From Macrocystis pyrifera (lineage: Eukaryota > Sar > Phaeophyceae > Laminariales > Laminariaceae): 64,000 nt of DNA. The DNA lies in assembly GCA_031763025.1 (NCBI GenBank), contig JASSKH010000028.1, positions 8,757,359 through 8,821,358 of the forward strand. Reading direction: 5' to 3'. Every line of letters begins with the position of its first letter. Position 1 is the stretch's first letter. Below are positions 12,524-24,989 of the stretch, piece by piece. The position numbers and the translations under genes were made by a program. The notes under the pieces are model-generated. The model was not told the DNA's origin and made no database searches. It was given only the letters and a program-made list of their open reading frames with translations.

Positions 12524-13932
12524 GGACTTTCGGGACTTAAGGACTCAATGTCAGCGTCTCTCCACCAGCAACTTGGAGCTGAAAATCGCCGCGGACTCCG
12601 CCAGGACAGAGGTGACCGGTCGCTTTTTCGATGCTACCGCGTGACACCACCGGATGAAGCCGACATAAGTCGCGCTTTGCCTTTGCTCGTCAAGCGCGCT
12701 CAGGACCCCGTTGAAGCGCAAAACTTGAATACCCTGGTATACATCAGGGCGCTGCGAGTTCTCATGGTCATCGTGGGTCGAGCCCTGCGTCGTTCTTGCT
12801 TGTTGTATTCTGTATATTGCTTCCAGGCGTCCATATCAAGAAAGAGCGCCGATGCTGCGCGGAAGGAGCTGGAGGCGGAGCGAAGAGCCGGGGCTGAGCT
12901 GCGGAGGGTTAGAGAGTCGTTACTAGAGGCGGCGACCGTGGACAAGCAAACCATCACAAGGTGCGGAACACCCGATGCTATACTCGTACGTATTCGTGAT
13001 GTATAGAAACACGTACACCTCGGATATGCCAACGATTCCCACTTGACATAGAATTTTCAGGGCAGATAGATTCCTGATCTTGTATTATCCAGCTCACGTT
13101 GCTGGGTGGGAGCCTAAAACCTGCATGATCTAGGACATATTTCCTGGGTTTGCACGTGCACTATACAGACCCTGCACAGCACCTCAGAGCGGCAGGTTTT
13201 TATAACTTGTATGATGTACACTGTAAAGCATGATCTATCTGTAGATGATCTGTTCGACGTGTGGGAACATGCCATCACTGGCGTCACGCTCTGTCAGGTA
13301 CCAGGCACTATTCACAGCGTACATCCTCAGTGTTTTTCCTCGGACCTTGATCCTATGAATTTTTGGTGCTTTGAAAGACAGTGATCTAAGGTGCACCTCT
13401 TGCAACTAGTAGTTTTGGACTCGAAACTATTGAACCACGTCTGCACCATGGCTGGCTCCAAATAGTTGGTTCTCGATTTTACCTATATATTCACAATGTG
13501 AGATGTTACAATAGATCTCGCATTACTCTACCGCAGCCAACAGCTGAGGGCTCTCGCAGCGTGCGTCTTGCAAGACACCATAGGCCAACCATCGCTGTTG
13601 GCGATGCTTGTCCTCTTTTTGCTCGCTCTCCTGATTTTTCATGAGCCACTGTGCTGTTAATCACCTCGATAAAATTCTCTCCCGGGCTCTCTCCGGTCGG
13701 CGCCTGTGGCACACTCTTCGTTCCGAACCCCTCCCCTAGGAGATAGATGGTGGCCACAGGCGGCCAGACAGAAAGGGGATAAGAATAGCAAATAGTTTCT
13801 ATATAATATATGGAACGAACGTAATCAGCGCCCAATTGTTGGAGGTTTCTCTATTAGGAGTAGGAACCGTGCTCCGTCTCGAAAGGGATGCGTGGTCAAT
13901 GGTCAAATGATTAAGGCAAGAAATAAATGAGT

Positions 13933-13997
<65 letters not shown>

Positions 13998-16900
13998 ACC
14001 CACCCCCCCCCCCCCCCCCCCCCCCCCCCCCGCACCCGGGTAAAAAACAAAAAGTCTTCAGGCGCAGATGTCCAAAGGGGCGCCGAGCTCCCGCCTACTC
14101 GAGCGAGCACGCCGCCTCAAGCAGACAGCGGACATACTGCAGAAAAAGGTGATCCGTGAGAAACCGGACGGACGTGCCGAGCGGCGATGTGGCAGGCGGT
14201 CTGATTGCGCGGTGTGTTTTTGATTTTGCTGAGTCCATGAATGAAAATCAGCGCTTAAACGTACCCGGCAAGACTCTAGGCGCCGTTTTGGCAGTTTTCG
14301 TCGCACGCTCCCAGAGTAGCCGGCAGTTCCAAGGTTGGTGGTTATCCCGAGCGAGCGGGCGCGGGAGATCGATGCGCGCGCCGTTGGAGGTGTTCGTGGT
14401 GACTGAAAAAGGTGTGCCATCATCGCGAACGCCATCAGCAAGAGGGAGACAGCCGTCGGTCGCTTGCTGCGCATCCATGGTCAGATAGCTGGAGGGTAGC
14501 GTCAATCAATGTGTCGTTGCCGAGATGGAAACGGTTCGTCAAAGCAAGGTATATACGATTGGTTTGAACGAGGCGCCCTCGGCTGTCGTACCTGGCTGCA
14601 CCGCCCCCGCAAAGAGACGAGGAGTATCGCGCAGCAGTTTCGTAGACAGTCCGTCCACACGATGCGCCAACAGACTCGCGGAGCTCACAAGTTTACCGGT
14701 TTTTCAGATTATTTCCAAGGTAGGAGCGGCGTAGCACCTTACTGATCTTAGCGAGGACTTGTGCGCCTAGCAACCAACGGCAGCAGTAAGCACGAGCAGT
14801 CCCTACTCTACGTCCCTCCCCCCCTTCCTCCCTCCGTCCCTCTCTTTCCCCCACTTCTCCCCTCTCGTTTATTGTGCGACGTGGTGGGTTCTTCTTGCCG
14901 TCTTCCTGGGGCGAGTGTCTCACCCCCGCCTGTAAATAAAACGATCGCGAAAACAGACGGCACCACGACGAGCTGCACCTGCTCTTCGTGGAGGTAAAGA
15001 TCATTACCTCAACGTGACAGCGACCTTTTCCCGACGCCCCTCGTCCCGCCGCTCTTCCCTCCCCCCTCGCCCCCCCCCCCCCCCCCCCCCCCCCCCACCC
15101 CCCTTTCCCTGACCTTCCCCAGTCGAACGACCAGGCGTTGGCGCTTAGCGCCAAAACGGCTGACCTCGAGATCGCGCGGAGAGATTTGCGAGCGCTGACT
15201 ACCGCCCTTGACGTCAAAACGGAGAGCAAACCGACTGGCGGCGGCGACGTGAGCCTGCGAGCGGAATTGACTCGCGCGGAAGTTGCGGTATCCATGCCCT
15301 CCGGATTCTCGTTCGGTATCCATGGCAGTAAGCAGACAGCAGTAGGCGTGTCGGTCGGAAGAGCTTCCGAGGTGTTATGTCCCCCGTCTCTCTCGCTCGC
15401 CGCTCTTCTGGTTTGCTCCAAACCGTGCACTGCCTACTTCTTTTTTGTGGGCACCAACCCTTCCCGTCGAAAGAAGCATGCGCTGTGGTTGACCGATGCA
15501 TCTGCACTGCTGTGGTGGCACCCTCGTACCATCGCTGCGCATCTTGAGCTGGGAAACGTCTGGAGTCGAGTGCGGCAACGCTTGCAGTCACCGGGATTTT
15601 TATAATCTGGCCAGTCTACCACTCCGTGCGTCGCTTCTGTGGCTCACGGTAGCGTTTTCGTTGTGCGGGTGCTGCAGACAGGCCCCTGGAGGGTCAATAC
15701 CCAGTTGCGTTGCCCTAACGCGAGCATTGATGTGATCACCGTCTCCGACCCTTTCCATCCCTCCGTCCTCCTCAACGTGCGGGCGGCTGCGGGCGTGACT
15801 GCTGTGCATCGCAGAGGTCCGTGACAGCGGGCGAGCTGTTGGAGGTTGGCCGGGCGAAACTGGCGAACCACGACCTGGCCTTGGAGCTGGCTTACGTGTC
15901 CGAGATGTCGGGAGGGCTCGCTTCTGACAAGGAGGTGAGAGGGTGCACTATTTCTTCACCCTTTGTCGGTGCTGCTACCATCGATCCTGTTGTTGGTGTT
16001 ATTGTTATTGCTGTTGTTGGTAGTGGTAGTGGTGGTGAATTCGGTGTTATTATCGATGGGGGTAAGGATAGTTTCAGTCATATTCTGTGCAGGAATACTT
16101 CAGTGTCGCTAGAGATGCCAGGCGGCCACCATACGCCAACGGCCTGCGCTGTACAGCAGCAACAACAGCATCGAGTGCGTACCTCTCAGAGATCGCTACC
16201 ACCTGCGCACAAGCCCACATGAAGTGGCCGCTTGGGTGTGGCACGACCGGGAGCGTGGTGAGCCGCAAAGAAGCATCATTGCCATCTGTATTTGTTTTTT
16301 TACTGCAGTGGACCAGCACCAGGGCACAACACGCAAAAACATGATAATTGCCACCACCAGCACCCCAGGAACTATCCTTGCTCCCCGCACAAGCTCGCCT
16401 AGGACTGTGACGGGTGGCGATGTGTGCCATTTCTGTTTTGTTTTTTGTGTCCTCTTCGTGTTTTTCTTTTTTTCTCTTTCCTTTTCTTTTTTTTCGGGTG
16501 TACATACATTACCCTGGATGTGTTCCTGGTATTATTTGGTTGCAGACGATACCGGATGGTATACCACAGCTGGTTAGTACCGTTTCCCTTAAGGACTGGT
16601 ATGATACTGCCGTGCGCGCCATTTCGTACTTGTTTGTTTTCTCCCATCGAGATGCATTTTTTGCTACAGCCTGTTTTGTGACCACAGGCAGGATTTCAGG
16701 GAAATGAGCTAATGGAGAACAGCATCATCATCAGTATTGTCATCGTCAGGGATGCGCGCTCCTAACCACTATTTGTCACGTTGTATACTAAAAAAGGAAT
16801 TGGAGAAACGGCTGTTGCAAGAAGCGGACAGGGTGAAGGAGTGTCAGGCTGGGATGGCAGCGCTTCAGGGCGCGCTCGACCAGCAGAAGAAAGCGGCAGA

Positions 16901-19900
16901 CGCGAACCGTGTCGAATTGTCGAAGGCACACACCTCAACCAGGCGAGGCAGATAAGCAAGACGCCGCTCTCCGCCGCCGCCCCCCTCCCGCCCTCCCAGC
17001 GCGCTTCTTTGTCCTTACCGAACTTTTCCAGCGTCCTCAAATTTTGAGCGGCGATTAGGGAGAATCGTGCGCACTTGTCTGTCTGCGTCGGCTTAATTGT
17101 TGAGCTACGACCGATGGGCCACGCGCACCCGAAGGTTTGCTGAATTTCCGTCTCTGCCCCGCAGTCTGCTGATTCCGTTCCCTTGCTCCTGTCACAATAT
17201 CGCACCCGTGCATGTGAAATGTGGATTCGCCCCTATCGCTCGTTTTGGGCACGGTAGGGAGGCTAGGGAGATCGTGGAAGCGTTGCAGTCGAGGGAGAAG
17301 GAGCTCCTCGGGGACGTCGACACGGCAAGGAGGTGACACACTGCGCTGAGCAAGGCTCACATCCCATTGACCGGAGTCACCAGCGTCCATCTGCAGCGTA
17401 GGAGCGGTAGATGAGATGCCCCCGTTGCCCACATACCTCGTAATTCGTTATCCTCCTACTCTTTCTCACTCTCTTCCTTCTTCTCCTCCCACCGCAAGTT
17501 TTGCGTCGTCGTCAGTCTGGGAACTTCGCCTGGAAATTGTCTAAAATCCGAGTTGTGCCGTTCGCTCCCCTGGAACTCGTCTTTTTCTACGGCGAGAGAG
17601 AGATAAAAACAAGACCTAAAACGCATCGTGACACGCTTAAATAAAAACGCCGGACATATTACACTCGAGTAATTTCCTCTTTCGCCGCTCTTGTCCGCAG
17701 CCGCTGCGAGAACCTAGAGAGGGAGCTGGCGGCGCTCTCGGGGGTGACGAAGCGGGGCGAGGCCACGTGTGCAGAGCTGGAGGAGATGAGAAAAGGCCTT
17801 AACGTGAGCAACGAATACGACTGTGTGTCGGTATGTGGTGCGTCCCTTTGAGTGCGGGCCGAAAACTTCGCCGGAAAGCCGCGCAAACGACTGCCGCGGG
17901 CACTCGCAGCCTCTGGTAGGAGGGCCAAGTTGGTACAGCAGGGGGCGACGTTCGGCCCCGTAGAGAGCGATTGCGTCCCCCGTGGCCTTCGCCGTGTTGT
18001 AACCGTCGCGGCCGCCTCCTCCAGCGCCACTGCCGCTTTTCTGCGCGTCGTCTGTACCCCTTTCACCCTTCTCTTTCCCGCGTTACCGCTTCGCCTTGCT
18101 GCGACTCATGATAGGGGTGCGAAGCTGCTCTTGCCTTGGAAAACGATCGAAATCAGGAAGTATCGGCCAAACTGCGCGCTTCCGAGGAAAATGCACATGT
18201 TGTCCGACAGGTGCGGGCGGTGTCGTGAGCCAGGGGGGGGGTGGCAGATGGAATGTGGCCCAAAGCGGTGTAGATGGCGCCATTGTTGCACAGCGCCCAA
18301 GGGTCGATCGTCCCGGAACGCTATGAACGCACAGCACGGCCTACTCCTAAAAAAAAGCTTACGAAACACGGCGTACTCTCTGAACCAATATTGCATTTGA
18401 AGAAGAATAGTTGAAACACACCCACTGCAACTATAATATCGTTCACCTGCAGATCACTCAAACCTACTCCGTGTTCCGTCTCCATCCCCTAAGGCTATTT
18501 CGGCGCTCCTGTCAGTCTTCATCCCCTGACCTCGTTGTCGTTCTTCCGACTGGCGGGTACTCGGCTCGCTGCGCAGAGGCTTGAGGTGCTAGAGGGAGCC
18601 GAGCTTGAGGGGCGGCGGCTTGCTGACCTCCTGGAGGAGGAGAAGGCGTTGCAGAGCGCCTTGCGGAAGGACGCGATCGCCGCAAGAGAGGTGTGTGCAT
18701 GGTGCTGTCGCTCGAGGTGAAACACATACATGTGGAAGCTTTTCGTGTGTGGGTATTGACTGTGCCGAATTCTGTCCGTTTCAGGGGCGGTGGGGGGTAT
18801 AGTTTGCATTCGAAGTGGAGGGTATATTTGCCGTACGGTGGGAGCCGTTGCTACATGCCAGTATGTTTTTTGAGCGCGCGACGTCGGCTTCCGAATGGAA
18901 ACACGGGGCGGCGTATAAAATCCTCTTTTGGGTGCCGTTCGTGATGCACTGGTAAACGTGTATTAATAGTAGGAACCGACCAGAGCACTGTGTTTCGTGA
19001 GGCAGAAGAAGTCACGGAGGTGAGTCGTGGCGTAAGGTAGCAGTGGGGTAGCGTGGCCCGCAAGACTTGCTTCCTGTCTTGTGTCACCTTTAAACGAATG
19101 TTTTGTCTTTTGATCAAGTCGCCAACACCCTGTTTTTTGTTGCGTTGTTCGTCGTTTGCTAGAGACCTTGCAACGCGCAGCTTCAAGCGCCCTCATCCAA
19201 GAAGACTAATTTCTTCCCCCCGCCGAGTAGCCTCGCTTTCATTCCTTTCCCTTGGTGTCCCCGTCATCAGGAGCTACGCGAAGCCCTCGAAGAGAGAGCA
19301 AAGCTTGTGCGTGGGCTACGGCAGGCGAGGGTTTTCAACGACGAGCTTGCCAAGGTTAGTCGACTGCAGGTAACAGACTCCGAGCACCGCACGGGTATCA
19401 TCGCATGTAGCTTGTGAGAGGTGCTTACATTATCCCTTTCACTTCTAAAAGTGTATCCCAGTTTAATTACGAGTATTTTGTACCCTAAAACGCGGGTGCG
19501 GTTTATAAAAGGGTTAGAAGGCCGAAGGCGAAGCTTCGAGGCAAGGAGGCGCTGGTAAGCGCCGCTCGTGCTGATGCCGCCCACAACAGTAGCATTGCCG
19601 CTCTTCACGGAAGACATCGACCACGGGCACCACAAAGTGTCTCCTGCTCTTCTGTGTAGTGCCCAAAACCATCAACCGGACAAAGTTCTCGCCTTCGCTT
19701 GATTCCGGGCGCCTGTGATGTTTTTAGTCTCCCTCACATGTTGCCTGTTTTGATGTGCTGCGGAGAACTTCTCGACGCGTTCAATGGTTGTTATATTGCT
19801 GCGCGAGGCATCGGTGTCCTCACACATTGCGAGGCGTTGCACGATGGGAAACTGCACGACTCCTGCTTGCTGTGAGCTGTGAAATCCTACTCCTTAATGG

Positions 19901-22900
19901 CTCATGTTTTGCCTGCTGGAGCGCACACCACGCCGAGGTTACCATTTTCCCTAGCTGAATGGTTTGTTGATGTCCTTCTCCTTGTCTCGCATGGGCGAGC
20001 AGTCCGTCTGTGCCGCAGTGCTAACTCTACCTGCTTGTCCCGGCCACCAACTTCCCGTTAGGTCAAGGAGAAAGCGGAGGAACGAGAGCGAGAAGCTTAC
20101 GCTCAGTGTGTCGACGTGAGAGAGGGGAAGGTACGCGCTTTTCACTAGTAGACGATATTTCTCGCTACCATGCGAACGTTCAGTATTGCAGTAGCAGAGA
20201 AGGAAAGGGGGGGGGGGGCTTGATGATCAAATCCAGCCAAGGTTCCACTCTCTGTGCTTGGGGCTGTCAGGGCACATGACACCACAAATTGCGGCAAGTC
20301 GATAGAAATCTATAGTAAGTTCGATTGACGGCGCGGCGAACACGCATTAATAGGGACTCCACACGCTTGCGGTTGTTATTGTTCTGTGCTATTACATGTT
20401 CCTTACTCCTACCTACCGCGTTCGAGTCGGTGCTTCATTTTTTGGAGCATGCGACGTCTTCTCCCTCTCTATCACGCACATGGGGTGCCGCGAATAGTAC
20501 AGCGATGCGCACTTTCGCATCCGGGTTGTCAGCTCGGCAAGCATAGGCGTCACCAAAACAATCTTGACATTTCCAAGCCCCCCCCCGCCCCGCCCCGCCC
20601 CTTCGCCACCCTCGACAGCTTGCGCTCCAGCGCGCTTTGCTAGAGCAGCTCTCCGTCGCCCGCGCTGGTCTCCGCGAGGAAAAGGAGAGACGAGAGGAGG
20701 CAGAGGCGGCGCTGAGCACGTGAGGCGACAGCGTCTCATGTCATTTATTTTTCGTTTGACACAAGCTATGAGACGGAGCTACGGTACGATGTTGGTGCTG
20801 TAACCGTCGGGTAACCGCCTTCTTCACGCCATCGCCACCGTGTCAGAAAACGGGAGATAAGCTCCGTGGGAGTGATTAAGTGCTCACTCCTCCGGCTGGC
20901 TGTGATCGAGCGAGCCTCGACAGACTAATTTTCGTTTTTAGTTGAAGCGTGAAAGGTCTCGGGGCCAGGGTCCTTGACGAGGGACGTTGAAGCAGGATGC
21001 TTATTGTCCGCGTGAAGTCAGAGCCGGCCCTCTCCTTTGAAGTTCCTCGCAAATAGTCGTGGCAGCAGCGCGTCTGTTATATTGATTACCCCGGGCTGGG
21101 TAGTAAATCGATCTTTTACCCCTATAGCTCAGTAGGTAACACACTCACTAGTGACGTCGTCGAGGACACGGGTTCGAATCTCGCTTCGGACGTTTCTTTT
21201 GTAGAAACGCTTGCGCGCGCGTCCCTAAAAGCATATCTCCCTGGTTCCCCAGGTAGTGAAACGAAGCGGGTAGGTCAACGTACGACGGTAGACGGATCCG
21301 TCGTCCCAAAGATCCCGCCGTTCAGAGGGAGGGGGGGTGCCATAAGGATTACCCTGGGCTGGGTAATCAATTGATGTTTTACCCCTATAGCCCGATAGGT
21401 AAAACCTTCATACATCTGTCTGCAACGCCCACTTATATTCTCCCTTTAGTGTGGATGATGCCCTCATAGTTTCCCGCGCTGCTGGTAACGCTCCGTTTGG
21501 GCACTTTCGTTGACGTTCGCTCTCCCCGACCATGCGCGATCCCACTTGTCACGCCCGCCCCTGTCGTTCTTTTGGCGAGATGCAGGCTAACTGGCGAAGA
21601 GGCGGCGACACCAAATAATCGCGTTCACCCTCCTCCGGAGAAGCTTGTCGATAGCGATGATGAAGACGACACCACGTTTTTCCAGGCGAGTCGATGTGCA
21701 TGGGGTCGTGCTCCCCGTTGGGCAGAGGTTGGGTTATTCTCGTGAATAATTTGTGGCCGAAACTTGCCCCCATCCGGCCGCATCGTGTTCATCCTACGGC
21801 GCTGCTCACGAGGGGTTCATATCGGTTTCGGCGCTGACGTTCACCTTTTACGCCCCCGTCCCCCCCTAACGTACCCCCTCCCGACATTGTAGGGGTGCGG
21901 GGGTCTATAGTCATACGACTGCGGCTATGTATGACATGAGTCCACCCCCCCGCCCCTCTCCCCAGAGCGCTTCCGACGAACCCTGCTCGAGTATTGTGTT
22001 CTGGCGTGTCCCTTCCCGCCCTCCCTCTTCCCTCCATTTTGTTTTTTGGTGCCCCGGAGAGCGAGAGGAAACCCCTGTCCACACCAATTCCTCAACTTTT
22101 CGTATATCGGTTCGAACCCGGTTGATTTCTTCCATTTTAGTCGGGCCTGTCTCTGACCGTCATCGAAGCATGGTTTACTCCGAGGATGTAGGCACCGGAG
22201 TCTAGTATTATCTCTCCTGACTCAGGTAGTGTGGGAGTTGAACCCTCCATATTCTCGTGCCGCCGGTGTTCCCAGCAATGTTCTCGCGTCCCACGACTCA
22301 GCGGCTCTGTTCGAATCGCATTCCAACGCACGCACACTTTCCGCTATTCGTTTGTGTCCTCATTGGCAGGGTGACGATCATGCTACCCTTCCCTCGCGGC
22401 GGTTTCGGCCACGAGATACGCTAGTGCAGGACTACCTCGGGAGGGAGGGTGCCGAGCAGTTCCTCAGCGATTGGGACGAGGAACGGTCCTCATCGTCGTC
22501 GTCGTCACCATCGTCTCCACCGTCATTGGCGTCGCCTGTGCCCTTACCTCCAGCGACGGCTTTCGCTATCGACGGAGGGAGCGATGCCGTGGATGCTACG
22601 CGGTGCCTGCAGGAGACAGCGCCGATTGAACCACCACCGCCCCTACCGCCACCGTCGCCGCCACCGAAAGTAGTAGCCGTCTCGATGAACGGAACCCAGC
22701 GATTAAACTCCGCAGCACAAGCGCACGCCCAAGATGTACATGATTCGACCCGTTCGTGTCGGGGGGAGGGAGGGGCTGCGACAACTGCGATCGCCGGTCG
22801 CTCGGGTATCCCTACGCGGGAAGGGCGAAGGTCGCTCTCAGTGCCAGCGGACGATGCGGTTGAAGCGGGAGCGAAAAACGTTGTACTGCGCAAGGTTATT

Positions 22901-23539
22901 GGGGACACCACTTCGTCGGCGAGGTTAGCTCCGGGTGAAGCAGGGACCGCGGCACAGACCTCGGACCTCAGCGAGCGCTCTTGTGTTCGCCCCCCAAGCT
23001 CCGTCAGCAAGGTGGGCGACGCCGTCGTTTTGACTGCTGTGCCGGCACAAGACGGCCTCGAAGCCCGCGATGTGTCCTCAAGGCACTCGCGGAAGAGCGA
23101 CGCTGACGGGGTTGTATCGCAACATTTTTCCCGGCCACGCTTTCTTTCGCGATTTGGCGTACATCAACGTTTAGGAAACAGTAGTTCCGAGCTCAGCACC
23201 GATCCTGCGACGACGACTGCGGCCAACCCTTCGCCTAAGACCTTAGAGTCCCGCTTCAAATCGGAGGGTGGTGACACTGATGATGGCGGAGACGATCGTG
23301 CAAGTAGTAAAGGTGGCCACGGCAGTAGTGAGAGGAGCGGTGTTAGGGTCAGGAATAGTGGTGCGGCCAGTGTTGGTATTGGCGCTACTGGTGGTGCTGG
23401 CGTGGTGTGTGAAGTGGATGGGGGCAAGGTCAGTGTTGATGAGGCGGTTGCGTCGGCACTACCGGCGGTGGGAAGACGGAAAAGGCCACCACGGTCCTCC
23501 TTGCTCGACCTAGCGTATCAGAACATCGACGACATATAA
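12524..23539 (+). CDS. Long coiled-coil protein with disordered C-terminal tail (multi-exon, 5' end unresolved)
   Basis: Exons supported by open frame, heptad-like content and splice sites: 12524-12611, 12827-12960, 14062-14148, 15123-15287, 15815-15934, 16797-16942, 17258-17332, 17701-17803, 18115-18210, 18577-18690, 19271-19354, 20062-20130, 20619-20719, 21586-21685, 22370-23539 (TAA). From 15123 onward the phases all agree, provided two donors are GC (after 16942 and 21685). The link from 12960 to 14062 is out of phase, so at least one exon is missing there, and another may lie at about 14600-14719. Each internal exon encodes 23-55 residues rich in E, K, R, L and A, such as ELEAERRAGAELRR and ADLLEEEKALQSALRK. 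The last exon encodes 389 residues: serine, proline and glycine runs, ending RKRPPRSSLLDLAYQNIDDI. No enzymatic domain is visible. A structural or tethering role is inference. Confidence 0.72.
13934..14031 (+). repeat. Near-pure poly-C tract, about 98 bases
   Basis: A homopolymer of C broken only by two A residues near 13998 and 14002. It lies just upstream of the acceptor of the exon at 14062 and inside the intron with the phase gap. A shorter C tract (15070-15096) sits likewise just before the acceptor at 15123. Long C runs can form i-motifs, and the opposite strand G-quadruplexes. The true length is doubtful in any assembly. Confidence 0.9.
21084..21412 (+). repeat. tRNA-headed SINE, full copy followed by truncated copy
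   Basis: Same family as 8675-9020. The lead GGCTGGGTAGTAAATCGATC is followed by the A box TATAGCTCAGTAGGTAAC and the B box GGGTTCGAATCTC, then a unique body and a tail CCGTTCAGAGG running into G. At 21348 a second lead and A-box-like stretch begin and stop before the B box. It lies in an intron of the coiled-coil gene, in sense. Confidence 0.78.
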
Positions 23540-24314
23540 GTAGCGTACACTGCCGGGAGCGTGCCATACCGGTATGAACAACCAACGATAAAGGGGGAAA
23601 TCCTCGGTTCAAGACATATACCCGCTACGGTTGGGTCCTACCAGGTACCTGATATTTTATGTTTCTTCGTTTTACCTTTTCTTTTTTTTTTATTCTCCGG
23701 CGGATTGTGGTAAAAATAAAGCTTAAGCTCACCACACTTCCACTTCGTTTTACCGGTATGTGATTGTCTATGTAAACACATGTTCGGAGTGTCCCCAGCA
23801 ATGTTCTAGGGGATTGAATCCCATGGTGACTTGCCGATACACACCCCGCGCGAGGCTGTACCCATGCGACATCACGTGATGCTTTCTCATCCACAATGGG
23901 TGGTATCCTGAGGGGCATGCCGCGCGCCCCATGAGCTATGGGTGGTGGCACTGACTGGCTACAGTAGTTATTTTGCGACCATCTCGGGGTTTGTGGCCAG
24001 TCTTTACTTGCGACGCCCTTCGCCGCGAACGTGTTCAGTGTATCTATATTTGTGTTGAGCCCTGCGCCCCCCCTTCCCCCCATTGCTTCGTCGCGGATGG
24101 AATGGGCTATCTGGTCTGTACACGTGCGGCACAGGGTCGCCGACTTATGTTCCATTCTTTCTTCGTCAAAAACTTTTGCGCTCGATCCCCCCCTCTCTGG
24201 GGACACACTACAGGCCCGTTGAGCCCTGGCGTTCGGTGGAACCCCTGGTGTTTCGTGTTTTAACGCTTCATCGAATGTCGTACTGATATACTGCTGTATT
24301 TCATTTTTCTGCAG
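23540..24314. other. Intergenic, 3' flank of the coiled-coil gene
   Basis: No gene seen. The stretch right after the TAA presumably holds the 3' UTR. TTTTATGTTT and an A-rich segment with AATAAA at 23715 are candidates for polyadenylation signals. Confidence 0.4.
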
Positions 24315-24928
24315 TGACAGATCGACACCGATGAAGCGAAACACCAACATCAGAGGTCACATCGAAAGAGGGAGTACCTCCATCACATAGTCTGGAGCTG
24401 CAATCGACGTCACCCTACATCGAGTACACACAAGATGGCCTGGCACCTACAGTAGGTGACGAGGCATAAGGAAGGCTACCTTACAGAAGAAACACTTTGC
24501 GATGAGAGCCACGACATGTCTTCCGGCGAAGGCGGCAGTGAGGAAGTACCAAAAGCCAACGAGTAATGAGCGAAACAGCCGTAAACGAAGCGGTCAACCT
24601 GCAACTAGATCGGCTCATCGACGAACTATCTTCTCTCACATACGAGAGCGCATGCTTCGCCGATGAGCCGATCCAGCCGCAGGTTGACCTTTTCCTTTGC
24701 GCCTGCTTCGCTCATTGCTTTGGTGCTGCCTCGCCGCCGCCTTCGTCGGAGGATATGTCTGCTTGCTTCTGCAAAGTAAAGCCTTGCTTGTGCCTCGTCG
24801 TTTAGGTGCCTGGCGTGTGTACCCGGAGGTAGGGTGATGTAGATTTGCAGCTCCGGATAAGGCAGGTGCTCTAGATATCGATTCGGGCTCTGATGGCGGT
24901 GTTCTGCTTCATCAATGTTGATCTGTCA
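24315..24928. mobile_element. Foldback element with about 300-base inverted arms
   Basis: The left arm (24315 to about 24627) is complementary, with scattered mismatches and gaps, to the right arm (about 24655-24928). The ends are TGACAGATC and GATCTGTCA. The innermost stem is the best conserved (CGGCTCATCG with CGATGAGCCG). The loop is under 30 bases. No coding capacity was recognised, and no clear target duplication (flanks CTGCAG and TTTGAA). It could be a foldback or Mutator-like non-autonomous element, or a diverged inverted duplication. A transcript would form a long hairpin RNA. Confidence 0.75.
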
Positions 24929-24989
24929 TTTGAACATCCTCAATCGAAATAATCCGTGTAGCCGTTCTCTCTGTGTATTGCGATATTTC

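Noticed and set aside
19518-19554. Small exon candidate in the coiled-coil gene
   Set aside because: It has an acceptor and a GTAAGC donor, but its 37-base length would break the frame between the flanking phase-0 exons.
21120-21195. Possible tRNA gene on the plus strand
   Set aside because: Good A and B boxes, but no matching 7-base acceptor stem, and the unit recurs with a shared 260-base body. It is a SINE.
22449-23010. Frames on both strands overlapping the last coiled-coil exon
   Set aside because: They are shadows of the long terminal exon, whose frame continues in phase from upstream exons and ends at TAA 23539.
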